The notes under the pieces were generated by a model. The model was not told the origin of the DNA. It did no database searches and saw only the letters and a program-made list of their open reading frames with translations. DNA of 64,000 bases from Phycisphaerae bacterium. GTDB lineage: Bacteria > Planctomycetota > Phycisphaerae > Phycisphaerales > Phycisphaeraceae. A program made the translations under genes and the position numbers. Numbering within the stretch: the first letter of the stretch is position 1; every line of letters starts with the position of its first letter. Positions 24,968 through 33,372 of the stretch are shown here, piece after piece. The stretch lies in the NCBI GenBank assembly GCA_030425705.1, contig JAUHZU010000004.1, positions 1-64,000 on the forward strand. Reading direction: 5' to 3'.

Positions 24968-26410
24968 TTAGACGAGGCCCGCTTCGCCGGTGAGGATGGG
25001 TTCGGCGACGTACTCGCGGGGGTCAGTGACGACGCCGGTGAGGGCGGAGGCGGCGGCGGTGAGGGGGCTGGCGAGGTAGACGCCGGCTTCCTTGTGGCCC
25101 ATGCGGCCGGGAAAGTTTCGGTTGGTGGTGGAGATGCAGTTGATGGGTTCGTTGAGTCGGCCGAAGGTGTCCTGCGGCCCGCCGAGGCAGGCGGCGCAGG
25201 AGGCGGGTCCGATGTTGCAGCCGGCGTTCTGCAGCGCGTCGTAGACCGAGGTGTTGGCTTTGGTGTCGTGCGCGTCGGCGTCCGCTACCGGTCGGCCGTA
25301 GAGGTTGAGGCGGAGCATGTCGGCGTGGACCTCGGTGGAGCCGGGGACGACGAAGGTGGGGATCCTGACTTCGTTGCCGTGGAGGATGTTGGCGGCGAAG
25401 AGCATGTCGGTGATTTTGCCGCCGGTGCACGAGCCGATGTAGGCGCGGTCGAGCTTGACGTTTTGCTGCTGGAGTTCGTAGGCGGTCTTGGTGTTGTCCG
25501 GCGAGTGCGGCGCGGCGACGAGGGGGACGAAGTCGGCCAGGTCCCACTGGTTGCGGTAGTCGTACTCGGCGCCGTCGTCTTCTTCGTAGACCGTCCACTC
25601 CGGGCGGGTCGATCGGTTGCGGACGTAGGCGAGCGTCTTCTCGTCGACGTCGCAGATGCCGTTCTTCCCGCCGGCCTCGATGGCCATGTTGGTCAGCGTC
25701 ATCCGATCCTCAAGTGAGAGCGACGCGATGCCCGAGCCGGCGAAGTACATGCTCTTGTAGGTTGCGCCGGCGAAGCCGATGTCGCCGATGACCGCGAGGA
25801 TGAGGTCCTTGGCGGTGAGGTACGGCGGGATCTCGCCGTGGAAGTCAAAGCGCATGGTGGGCGGGACCTTGAGCCAGGTCTTGCCGGTGCCGAGGGTGAA
25901 GGCGGCGTCGGTGTTACCCACCCCGGTCGCGAACTGGCCGAAGGCCCCGGCGGTACAGGTGTGGCTGTCGGTGCCCAGGAGGATCTCGCCGGGTCGGCAG
26001 TGTCCCTCCTCAGGGAGGGCTTTGTGGCAGACGCCCTTGTAGGTGGTCTGCCGCGGGTCGCGGTAGGCCGAGGGGAAACCGGAGCCGAACTCGGTGTTGA
26101 CAAAATCCGGGTCGTAGTAGTACTTGATGTTCTGCTTCTTGACGAAGTCCCGCAGGATCTGGATGTTGCGGTGGCACTTGTCGTCGGCGGTGAAGATGTA
26201 GTGGTCGGGGATGATGACCAGCCGCTCGTTGTCCCAGACCCTGGCGTCCTGGCCGAACTCCTGCTCGAAGATGCCCAGCGTGCCCGGCCCGCAGACGTCG
26301 TGGGTCAGGAGGATATCGACGTCCACCCAGACATTGTCGCCGGGGGTCACGTCGTCCTTGCCGGCGTGGGCGGCGAGGATCTTCTCGGTCATGGTCATCT
26401 TGCGGGGCAT
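24968..26410 (-). CDS. leuC: 3-isopropylmalate dehydratase large subunit (aconitase family)
   Basis: A 480-residue aconitase-fold protein. GTDSHTCTAG (about 148), GSCTGGK with the first cluster Cys (about 327) and CAACLGG with the other two (about 404-407) ligate the 4Fe-4S cluster; TTNRNFPGRMG binds substrate. It isomerises isopropylmalate in leucine synthesis. A leuD-type small subunit would be expected beside it but is not in the window, so a homoaconitase-like role remains possible. The ATG at 26410 has CGGAG upstream. Confidence 0.85.
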   Translation of the reverse strand: MPRKMTMTEKILAAHAGKDDVTPGDNVWVDVDILLTHDVCGPGTLGIFEQEFGQDARVWDNERLVIIPDHYIFTADDKCHRNIQILRDFVKKQNIKYYYDPDFVNTEFGSGFPSAYRDPRQTTYKGVCHKALPEEGHCRPGEILLGTDSHTCTAGAFGQFATGVGNTDAAFTLGTGKTWLKVPPTMRFDFHGEIPPYLTAKDLILAVIGDIGFAGATYKSMYFAGSGIASLSLEDRMTLTNMAIEAGGKNGICDVDEKTLAYVRNRSTRPEWTVYEEDDGAEYDYRNQWDLADFVPLVAAPHSPDNTKTAYELQQQNVKLDRAYIGSCTGGKITDMLFAANILHGNEVRIPTFVVPGSTEVHADMLRLNLYGRPVADADAHDTKANTSVYDALQNAGCNIGPASCAACLGGPQDTFGRLNEPINCISTTNRNFPGRMGHKEAGVYLASPLTAAASALTGVVTDPREYVAEPILTGEAGLV

Positions 26411-26548
26411 CGGTCGGCTCCGGGGCGCGGGGTCGGTCGGGGCAACCAAGCATCATAGCAATCCCGCAGCACCCCCGAACCGGCCACAGGAAGGCCCCTG
26501 GGCCGCGACCCGGCCTACCAGCCGCGTCGTACACCGTACGGAATCGGA

Positions 26549-26577
26549 TTGACGCTGCCCCCCGCGCGGGGTATCGT
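26549..26577 (+). promoter_or_regulatory. Promoter TTGACG-17-TATCGT placed 6 nt before the TolC-like start
   Basis: TTGACG (26549-26554), a 17-nt spacer and TATCGT (26572-26577) are followed after 6 nt by the ATG at 26584. Both elements and the spacing are near consensus. The expected start site is the A of the ATG, so this is the clearest leaderless promoter in the window. Confidence 0.75.
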
Positions 26578-26583
26578 CCGCCC

Positions 26584-28422
26584 ATGCTTACCCCCCCGAC
26601 CCCGCATCGACGGACCACCGCCGCCCTACTCGTCGCCGCCCTCGCGGGCCCGGCGGCCCTCACCGGCTGCACCACCACGCTCGAGAAACAGACGGCCGAG
26701 AACCTCCGCGCCGCCCTGCTCGCCTCGCAGCAGGCCCAGATCGAACGCATGGGCGGGTCCGAGCCGGCCCCCCTCGTCCGCGACCGCAGCGAGTTCCGCG
26801 CCTCGCTCCAACGCGTCATCGACCGCCAACGCGAGGAGGGCCAGCTCGGCCCCGAGGAGGGCGGCGTCGACGAGGCCATCGCCCACGCCGACGAGATCTC
26901 CGGGATCGCCGCCTATGAAGACGGCCAGCCCGACTTCGGCCGAGACCTCGCCGGGCGAGACGAGCCCGAGCCGGTCGCCATCGATCTCCAGGGCGCGCTG
27001 CAGCGCGCGATGGTCCACAACCTCGACGCCCGGATCGCCCGGCTGAACCCGCGCATCGCCGAGCAGCAGGTCATCCAGGCCGAGTCCGACTTCGATACCG
27101 TCGTCTTCAGCAACATCGCCTGGCAAAAGAACGACACCCCCCAGCCGCCGGGCAGCATCCCCGGTCTCTCTGGCAACACACAGTCCGAGTCGTTCCAGCT
27201 GCAGACCGGTATCCGCCAGACCTTCGAGCCGGGCACGCAGCTCACCGTGCAGGCCCAGGTCCGCCGGACCGAGCAGACGCCCAGTGTCCTCGGTTCGCCG
27301 TCGTACTACGACGCGGACGTCCTGGTGCAGCTCACCCAGCCGCTGATGCGCGGGTTCGGGTCGGACGTGAACCGGGCGGGGATCGTGGTCGCCGAGCTGG
27401 CCGAGCGGCAGGAGGTCCTGCAGTTCCGCACCACGCTGCTGGACCTCGCGCAGGCGGTGGAGCAGACCTACTGGCAGCTCGCGCAGGCGCGGCAGGCGCT
27501 GTTGATCCAGCAGAACCTGCTCGAACGCACCGTCGCCATGCGCGACAAGCTCGAGCCCCGCGTCGGGTTCGACCTGCTCCAGGCCGACCTCAACGAGGTG
27601 AACGCCCGCGTCGGCCAACGCCGCGCCGATGTCCTCCGCGCCCAACGCACCGTCCGCGACCTCTCCGACCAGCTCAAGCAGCTGCTCAACGACCCGGACC
27701 TGCCCGTGCTCGGCGAAGAGCTGCTGGTGCCCTCCGACCTGCCCGTCGACAGCGAGATCGCCATCAGCCGGCTCGACGAGGTCACCACCGCGCTGCAGAA
27801 CCGCCCGGAGACCCAGATCGCCCTGCTTCAGATCGAGGACACTGACATCCGCCGGCTCGTCGCGGACAACAACCGCCTGCCCATCCTCAACCTCACCGCG
27901 TCGGTCAACTACAACGGGCTGGACGTCGACGACGGGCTGGACGCGCTGGGCGACACGGCCGACCTGGACTTCATCGACTACGCGCTGGGGGTCGAGTTCG
28001 AGCGGCCCTGGGGCAACCGCGACGCCGAGGCGCTCTACGCCCAGCGGACCCTCGAGCGGACGCAGGCGATGGACAACTACCGCCGGCAGTCCCAGCTCGT
28101 CACCGTCGAGGTGAAGCAGGCGATCCGCCAGATCGAGGAGGCCTACCAGATCATCGGCACGACGCGCGAGACCCGCCGGGCCTCGGCCCTGTCGCTCGAG
28201 GTCGCCGATGTCCAGCTCGACCAGGGCGGCCGCAACGAGGAGACCTACACCATCCGCGTCGACCGCGTGCTCGCCCGCCAGGACGCGCTGGCCCAGGCGG
28301 AGCTGGCGGAGCTGCAGGCCTTGACCGACTACATGGTCGCGCTCGCCCAGCTCCACCGCGCAACGGGCACGTCCCTCGACCACGCCGGCATCGACTTCGA
28401 GGCCGAACGCGGGCGGGAGTAG
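26584..28422 (+). CDS. TolC-family outer membrane efflux lipoprotein
   Basis: A 612-residue protein with lipobox LTGC (Cys25), then a charged segment, then two OEP repeats. The helices and strands of the TolC fold are evident: ALQRAMVHNLDARIARLNPRI, ADVLVQLTQPLMRGFG, LAQAVEQTYWQLAQARQALL, RAQRTVRDLSDQLKQLL, VEVKQAIRQIEEAYQ and ALTDYMVALAQLHRATGT. It forms the outer membrane exit duct of a tripartite export system. No fusion or inner membrane pump gene is adjacent. The first 110 residues precede the OEP domain and are unusually long. Confidence 0.85.
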   Translation: MLTPPTPHRRTTAALLVAALAGPAALTGCTTTLEKQTAENLRAALLASQQAQIERMGGSEPAPLVRDRSEFRASLQRVIDRQREEGQLGPEEGGVDEAIAHADEISGIAAYEDGQPDFGRDLAGRDEPEPVAIDLQGALQRAMVHNLDARIARLNPRIAEQQVIQAESDFDTVVFSNIAWQKNDTPQPPGSIPGLSGNTQSESFQLQTGIRQTFEPGTQLTVQAQVRRTEQTPSVLGSPSYYDADVLVQLTQPLMRGFGSDVNRAGIVVAELAERQEVLQFRTTLLDLAQAVEQTYWQLAQARQALLIQQNLLERTVAMRDKLEPRVGFDLLQADLNEVNARVGQRRADVLRAQRTVRDLSDQLKQLLNDPDLPVLGEELLVPSDLPVDSEIAISRLDEVTTALQNRPETQIALLQIEDTDIRRLVADNNRLPILNLTASVNYNGLDVDDGLDALGDTADLDFIDYALGVEFERPWGNRDAEALYAQRTLERTQAMDNYRRQSQLVTVEVKQAIRQIEEAYQIIGTTRETRRASALSLEVADVQLDQGGRNEETYTIRVDRVLARQDALAQAELAELQALTDYMVALAQLHRATGTSLDHAGIDFEAERGRE

Positions 28423-28443
28423 GTTGCCACTTTTTGATTTGCC

Positions 28444-29010
28444 TTAGGCATCCGGCGTGTATCCACATTCCGGGCAGGGCTTTTCTGCCGATAACCCCCG
28501 CATGTTGTAATGACATTGCTTGCAGTATCCCGGCAGCAAGACCCGGCCCCAACGCGAGAGCAGTGCATACGCCGGCACTATCACGGCGAGCAGATACCAG
28601 ACCAGATACGGCATTTCCAGCATCGCCGATCGTTGCCGACCACCGGGTACAAACACGAATGGATGCACGATCACCCGTCCGGTCGATCCGTCTACACGCT
28701 CTGTGTGGATGACCTTCTGTTGTGCGCCAAAGGCCCCCCCAATCTCCAAGTCGAAGCTGCGGTCGCGGCTGTCACGTTCAATAACATAGACCCCTGTGAC
28801 AAGTTCAATCGGCGTAGAAGTCGCAGGACCAATCTCGCCAATCCGGATCGCCAATTGCCCATCACAGCTACCGATTGCAAGCCCCCAGTCCTCTATGAAT
28901 CGAACGTCGACGAGAATCAGGGTTCGACCCGAGCTAAACCAGCCAGCTAATACCAATGCCAGCAACAGCCAAGCGACTCCAAAGACCAACCTGCAAATCA
29001 CCTTGAGCAT
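28444..29010 (-). CDS. Membrane protein with C-terminal zinc ribbon
   Basis: A 188-residue protein with an N-terminal membrane helix (about 8-25), an extracytoplasmic domain and a second helix (about 135-152). A short cytoplasmic tail follows in which CKQCHYNMRGL and CPECGY form a four-Cys zinc ribbon. The combination 'YCKQCHYNMRGL...CPECG' is, in my experience, frequent in planctomycete membrane proteins of unknown function. Its GC is lower than its neighbours. It converges on tolC with 21 nt between the stops. Confidence 0.65.
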   Translation of the reverse strand: MLKVICRLVFGVAWLLLALVLAGWFSSGRTLILVDVRFIEDWGLAIGSCDGQLAIRIGEIGPATSTPIELVTGVYVIERDSRDRSFDLEIGGAFGAQQKVIHTERVDGSTGRVIVHPFVFVPGGRQRSAMLEMPYLVWYLLAVIVPAYALLSRWGRVLLPGYCKQCHYNMRGLSAEKPCPECGYTPDA

Positions 29011-29040
29011 TTCAAAGATAGCGTACTCGGTCAGGCCAAC

Positions 29041-29070
29041 TTTCTGCGTCTCCGTGCCCTCTGTGGTTTA
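29041..29070 (-). repeat. Remnant of an ACCACAGAG-type repeat
   Basis: The minus strand reads AAACCACAGAGGGCACGGAG and continues into ACGCAGAAA, a loosely periodic purine-rich motif. I recall similar strings as scattered repeats in many environmental genomes, so this is probably a short relic. It lies in the 97-nt gap upstream of the 29108 gene. Confidence 0.4.
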
Positions 29071-29107
29071 ATGCATCCTCCAGCCGCCCCACCACGGAGC
29101 CGACACC

Positions 29108-29791
29108 ATGCCGATCGAGCTGACTTTTCTTGGACACTCGGGGTTCCTCATCAAGGACACCGGCACGGGCAAGGCCGTGGCCGTCGACCCGTTCCTCACC
29201 GGCAACCCGCTGGCGGTGCACCAGCCCGGGGACATCGCCTGCGACTACGTCGCGCTCACGCACGGCCACGAGGACCACTTCGGCGACACCCTCGCCATCG
29301 CCAAGGCGAACAACGCCACCGTCATCGGCGCCTACGAACTCTGCCAATACATCGCCACCGAGGGCGGGCACGACAACATCGACCCGGGCAACCCCGGCGG
29401 GCGCATCGCCACGGACTTCGGCTACGTCGCGATGACGCCGGCGTTCCACTCCTCCAGCTACCAGGGCAAGTACATGGGCCAGCCGATGGGGCTGGTCTTC
29501 TCCATCGGCGGGGTCAAGCTCTACCACTGCGGCGACACCGGGCTCTTCAGCGACATGAAGCTCATCGGCGCCGTCGCGAAGCCCGACATCGCCATGATCC
29601 CCTGCGGCGACCGGTTCACGATGGGCACCGACCTGGCGACGATGGCGGCGGAGATGATCCGGCCGAAGTTCGCCGTCCCCGTGCACTACAAGACCTTCCC
29701 CGTGCTGAACCAGTCCATCGACGGCTTCGAGCCCGACGGCGTCGAGGTGAAAGAGATGCAGCCCGGCGAGGTCTGGTCGTACGGCGGGTAA
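29108..29791 (+). CDS. Metal-dependent hydrolase, UPF0173/UlaG-like beta-lactamase fold
   Basis: A 227-residue metallo-beta-lactamase-fold protein. HGHEDH at 52-57 supplies metal ligands, LYHCGDTGLF holds the bridging Asp, and the late VPVHYKTFPV contributes the final His. FLGHSGFLIK opens the fold. This matches UPF0173-type hydrolases; the substrate is unknown. ACGGAG stands 8 nt before the ATG. The next gene on the strand follows after 24 nt. Confidence 0.88.
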   Translation: MPIELTFLGHSGFLIKDTGTGKAVAVDPFLTGNPLAVHQPGDIACDYVALTHGHEDHFGDTLAIAKANNATVIGAYELCQYIATEGGHDNIDPGNPGGRIATDFGYVAMTPAFHSSSYQGKYMGQPMGLVFSIGGVKLYHCGDTGLFSDMKLIGAVAKPDIAMIPCGDRFTMGTDLATMAAEMIRPKFAVPVHYKTFPVLNQSIDGFEPDGVEVKEMQPGEVWSYGG

Positions 29792-29815
29792 CGGTACCGA
29801 CACGCGAGGCCCCAC

Positions 29816-30391
29816 GTGTTCAAGCGACGCAAGAAAAAGACCGGCCTGCGCGAGCGGTACCCGCAGTACGACGTCGGCCGCGGGACGTACGGCGACCCGC
29901 GCGTCCTGTCGTGGGGCGAGGGCGCGACGCTGAAGGTCGGCGCGTTCTGCTCCATCGCCGACGGCGTCAAGATCTTCCTCGGCGGCGAGCACCGCATGGA
30001 TTGGGCGACGACCTACCCCTTCAATGTGCTGTGGGACGGCGCGAAACACATCCCCGGCCACCCCAAGACCAAGGGCGACGTCGTGATCGGCAACGATGTC
30101 TGGCTCGGGGCCGAGTCGGTCATCCTCTCGGGCGTAACGATCGGCGACGGCGCAGTCATCGGCGCACGGGCCGTCGTGTCGCGGGATGTGAAACCCTACG
30201 CCATCGTCGCGGGGAACCCGGCCATGTTCGTCCGCAAACGCTTCGACGAGCGCACGGTCGCCCGGCTGGTCGACCTGCAGTGGTGGGACTTTGACGACGC
30301 GACGATCGAGAGGCTGCTGCCCTCGATGCTGAGCGACGACGTCGGCGCGTTCCTCGATGCGGCGGAACGCATCAAAACGGAACAGCGCTGA
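29816..30391 (+). CDS. CatB-related O-acetyltransferase (left-handed beta helix)
   Basis: A 191-residue hexapeptide-repeat protein. GVKIFLGGEHRMDWATTYPF with the catalytic His, followed by GDVVIGNDVWLGAESVILSG and VTIGDGAVIGARAVVSRDV coils and the closing YAIVAGNPA, is the signature of xenobiotic/CatB-like acetyltransferases. These transfer acetyl from acetyl-CoA to sugars or small molecules. It starts with GTG at 29816, 24 nt after the metallo-hydrolase. It converges on lpdA, and the gap holds a palindrome pair and a hairpin. Confidence 0.88.
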   Translation: MFKRRKKKTGLRERYPQYDVGRGTYGDPRVLSWGEGATLKVGAFCSIADGVKIFLGGEHRMDWATTYPFNVLWDGAKHIPGHPKTKGDVVIGNDVWLGAESVILSGVTIGDGAVIGARAVVSRDVKPYAIVAGNPAMFVRKRFDERTVARLVDLQWWDFDDATIERLLPSMLSDDVGAFLDAAERIKTEQR

Positions 30392-30416
30392 CCGCGTTCT
30401 GACGGTTTCCATGTAG

Positions 30417-30496
30417 CCGCCGCGTCACACGCGGCGGTGCATTGCTCTTCTGCGGCCAACGCTCTGTTTCACCCTCCGCCGCGTGTGGCGCGGCGG
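30417..30496. repeat. Palindrome pair CCGCCGCGT/ACGCGGCGG (copy 2)
   Basis: Palindromes at 30417-30437 and 30476-30496 share the 9-nt arms of copy 1, apart from one A-to-G change in the second (CCGCCGCGTGTGGCGCGGCG, then G). They are in inverted orientation 38 nt apart, with TAG and CTA flanks. As in copy 1, they lie between convergent genes. Confidence 0.8.
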
Positions 30497-30503
30497 CTAT
30501 TGA

Positions 30504-30530
30504 CCCTGTGAGATCCGATGTTTCACAGGG
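30504..30530 (-). terminator. Hairpin after lpdA
   Basis: CCCTGTGA (30504-30511) pairs with TCACAGGG (30523-30530) around an 11-nt loop, 4 nt after the lpdA stop on the minus strand. It has no T tract. Confidence 0.55.
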
Positions 30531-30534
30531 ACAA

Positions 30535-31914
30535 TCAGATGTGGATCGACCGGCCCGCGACGCCGAGCGCGGCTTCTTTCACCGCCTCGCTGAGGGTCGG
30601 GTGGGCGTGGCAGGCGCGGGCGATGTCTTCGCTGCTCGCGCCGAATGCCATGGCCGTCGCGCACTCCGCGATCAGGTCGCCCGCCGCGTCCGCGAGGATG
30701 TGGACGCCCAGGACGCGGTCGGTCGCGGCATCGGCGAGCACCTTGACGAACCCGTCGGTCTCGTTGTTCGCGCGGGCCCGGCCGTTGGCGATCAGCGGGA
30801 AGCTGCCCTTGTTGTAGTCGATGCCTTCGTCCTTGAGCTGCTCCTCGGTCTTGCCGACACTCGCGATCTCGGGGTGGGTGTAGACGATGCCCGGCACGGT
30901 GTTGTAATCGATGTGCCCGTGGCCGGTCGCGATCATCTCGACGCAGGCGATGCCCTCTTCCTCGGCCTTGTGCGCGAGCATCGGGCCGGGCACCACGTCG
31001 CCGACGGCGAAGATGCCCGCGACGCCGGTCTCGAACCGCTCGTTGACCTCGATCTGCCCGCGCCTGTTCGGCGTGATGCCGACCTGGTCGAGCCCGAGCC
31101 CCTCGGTGTTGGGTCTGCGGCCGACGGCGACGAGGACCCGGTCGGCCTTCACGTCGTCCTTGTCCTTGATCGAGATCGTCACGCCGTCCTTGCCGCTCTT
31201 CACGCCGGTGACGGCGCAGCCGAGTTGAAACGCGATACCCTGTTTTTTCAAGGTTTTCATGGCCGCGTTGGCGAGCTCGTCGTCCATGCCCGGGAAGATG
31301 CGGTCCAGGTACTCGATGACCGTCACCTTCGCGCCCAGCCGCCGCCAGACGCTGCCGAGTTCGAGCCCGATGACGCCCGCGCCGATCACGGCCAGGTGCT
31401 CGGGCACCTCCTGATAGTCGAGCGCCTCGGTCGAGGTGTCGACACGGTCGTCGGCAAGGTCCACGCCGGGGATCGTCGCGGGCACGGAGCCGGTGGCGAT
31501 GAGCACGTGCTTGGCGGTGACGGTGTCGTCGCCGATGGTCACGGACTTGTCGGCGTTGAAGGACGCGGTGCCGTGGTAGACGGCGACCTTGTTCTTCTTC
31601 ATCAGCGACGCGACCCCGCCGGTCAGGGTCTTGACGACCTTGTCCTTGCGTTTGAGCATGGTGGGCAGGTCGAGCTTGACGCCGTCGACACTGATGCCGT
31701 GCTCCTTGAAGTGGAGCAGCGCGTCCTCGTACTTGTGGGACGATTCGAGGAGCGCTTTGGACGGGATGCACCCGACGCGGAGGCAGGTCCCGCCGAGCGC
31801 GGGCTCTTTGTCGACGACGGCGGTGTTGAGCCCGAGCTGCGCGGCGCGGATCGCGGCGACATAGCCGGCCGGGCCGGCACCGATGACAAGCAGGTCGTGG
31901 GAATGGTTGGGCAT
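30535..31914 (-). CDS. lpdA: Dihydrolipoyl dehydrogenase (E3)
   Basis: A 459-residue flavoprotein. GAGPAGYVAA binds FAD, Cys44/Cys49 in GGTCLRVGCIPSK form the redox disulfide, VIGAGVIGLELGSVWRRLG binds NAD, and the C-terminal HAHPTLSEAVKEA supplies the catalytic His-Glu pair. It reoxidises lipoamide on E2 of the 2-oxoglutarate dehydrogenase complex (and possibly others) with NAD+. It follows sucB by 123 nt, with a terminator hairpin in the gap, so it may also have its own promoter. ATG 31914 is used because the upstream in-frame residues do not fit the family. Confidence 0.95.
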   Translation of the reverse strand: MPNHSHDLLVIGAGPAGYVAAIRAAQLGLNTAVVDKEPALGGTCLRVGCIPSKALLESSHKYEDALLHFKEHGISVDGVKLDLPTMLKRKDKVVKTLTGGVASLMKKNKVAVYHGTASFNADKSVTIGDDTVTAKHVLIATGSVPATIPGVDLADDRVDTSTEALDYQEVPEHLAVIGAGVIGLELGSVWRRLGAKVTVIEYLDRIFPGMDDELANAAMKTLKKQGIAFQLGCAVTGVKSGKDGVTISIKDKDDVKADRVLVAVGRRPNTEGLGLDQVGITPNRRGQIEVNERFETGVAGIFAVGDVVPGPMLAHKAEEEGIACVEMIATGHGHIDYNTVPGIVYTHPEIASVGKTEEQLKDEGIDYNKGSFPLIANGRARANNETDGFVKVLADAATDRVLGVHILADAAGDLIAECATAMAFGASSEDIARACHAHPTLSEAVKEAALGVAGRSIHI

Positions 31915-31975
31915 GGGGGACTCGTCGTGGTAGGCGGGGGACACTGCCGGGACAGCATCGTAGGCCGTCGGGGTG

Positions 31976-32005
31976 AAAAAGCCCACGGATGCAATCCGTG
32001 GGCTT
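31976..32005 (-). terminator. 27-nt AAGCCC-family hairpin with T run, after sucB
   Basis: On the minus strand AAGCCCACGGAT and ATCCGTGGGCTT flank a 3-nt loop and are followed by TTTTT (stem 31979-32005, T run up to 31976). It lies 33 nt after the sucB stop, between sucB and lpdA. Confidence 0.85.
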
Positions 32006-32037
32006 CGCAGGATATCACGATTCGCCTTGGGCCTGGC

Positions 32038-33291
32038 TTACGCCTCGATGAGCATGCGGGCCGGGTCTTCGATGCACTCTTTGATCGTCTTGAGGAAGGT
32101 CACGGCTTCGCGGCCGTCGACGATGCGGTGGTCGTAGGTCAGGGCGAGGTACATCATCGGGCGGACCTCCACGCGTTCGTCCTTGCCGGGCGTGCCCACG
32201 GCGATGGGCCGGCGGACGATGCCGTGCATGCCCAGGACGCCGGACTGCGGGGCGTTGACGATCGGGGTCGAGAGCAGCGAGCCGTACACCCCGCCGTTGG
32301 TGATCGTGAACGACCCGCCGGTGAGCTCGGAGAGCTGGAGCTTGTTGTCCTTGGCCTTGACAGCGTAGTCGCTGATGGCCTTCTCGGTGCCGGCGAAGCT
32401 GAGCCGCTCGGCGTTGCGCAGGACGGGGACGACCAGGCCCTTGCCGCCGCCGATGGCGATGCCGATGTCGAAGTAGTTCTTGTAGACGATCTCGTCGCCA
32501 CGGACCTCGGCGTTGACGGCGGGGAACTGCTTGAGGGCCTCGATGCTGGCCTTCACGAAGAAGGACATGAAGCCGAGCTTGATGCCGTGCTTGGCGACAA
32601 AGCTGTCCTGGTGCTGCTTGCGGAGGGCCATGACGGCGGTCATGTCGACCTCGTTGAAGGTCGTGAGCAGCGCGGCGGTCTGCTGGGCGTTGACGAGGGC
32701 CTTGGCGATGGTCCGGCGCAGCGGGGTCATGCGCACGACCTCTTCGGGCCGGTCGCCGGTGGGCGCGGGGGACGGCGTAGCCGGGGCGGACGGTGCGGCC
32801 GGCGCGGCGGTCTTGCCCTGCTCGAGGTGCTTGAGGACGTCTTCCTTCAGCAGCCGACCGCCGGGCCCGGTCGCGGCGACGTCGGAGGCCTTGAGCCCGT
32901 GCTCGTCGAGCAGCAGCTGCGCGGCGGGCATGACCCGCGTGTCGGCGGCAGGGGTCTCCGGGGCAGAATCGGCTTTGGGCTGGGGGTCCGGAGCCGATGA
33001 AGCGGGCTCGGCCGCGGGGGGCGTCCCGTTGCTGCTGGGGGCGGCGCCGGCCGCGCCTTCTTCGATGTGCGCGATGACCTCGCCGACGCGGGCGGTGTCG
33101 CCTTCCTTGAGCAGAAACTTGACGATCGCCCCGCCGACGGGCGCGGGCAGCTCCTGGTTCACCTTGTCGGTCTCCAGCTCGACGACGGGCTGGTCCTGGG
33201 CGACGGCGTCGCCTTCCTTGACCAGCCAGCGGCCGATCTCGACTTCGGTGACGGACTCGCCGACCTCGGGGACCTTCAGTTCGGTAGGCAT
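32038..33291 (-). CDS. sucB: 2-oxoglutarate dehydrogenase E2, dihydrolipoyl succinyltransferase
   Basis: A 417-residue E2 with one lipoyl domain (Lys43 in ETDKVNQE), a Ser/Pro/Ala linker, an E3/E1-binding domain ([19 protein letters not shown]) and the catalytic acyltransferase core. The core ends in [15 protein letters not shown], with the active His near 387. It transfers succinyl groups from lipoamide to CoA. Succinyl specificity is inferred from its position directly after sucA. The gap to sucA is 81 nt. Confidence 0.95.
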   Translation of the reverse strand: MPTELKVPEVGESVTEVEIGRWLVKEGDAVAQDQPVVELETDKVNQELPAPVGGAIVKFLLKEGDTARVGEVIAHIEEGAAGAAPSSNGTPPAAEPASSAPDPQPKADSAPETPAADTRVMPAAQLLLDEHGLKASDVAATGPGGRLLKEDVLKHLEQGKTAAPAAPSAPATPSPAPTGDRPEEVVRMTPLRRTIAKALVNAQQTAALLTTFNEVDMTAVMALRKQHQDSFVAKHGIKLGFMSFFVKASIEALKQFPAVNAEVRGDEIVYKNYFDIGIAIGGGKGLVVPVLRNAERLSFAGTEKAISDYAVKAKDNKLQLSELTGGSFTITNGGVYGSLLSTPIVNAPQSGVLGMHGIVRRPIAVGTPGKDERVEVRPMMYLALTYDHRIVDGREAVTFLKTIKECIEDPARMLIEA

Positions 33292-33372
33292 GGCGGTGCG
33301 GCTCCTGGCCTGCGCGGGGGTGGCGTTGCTTGACGAGGGGATCGCGGATGGTAGCCGCGATCGGTGACGGTG

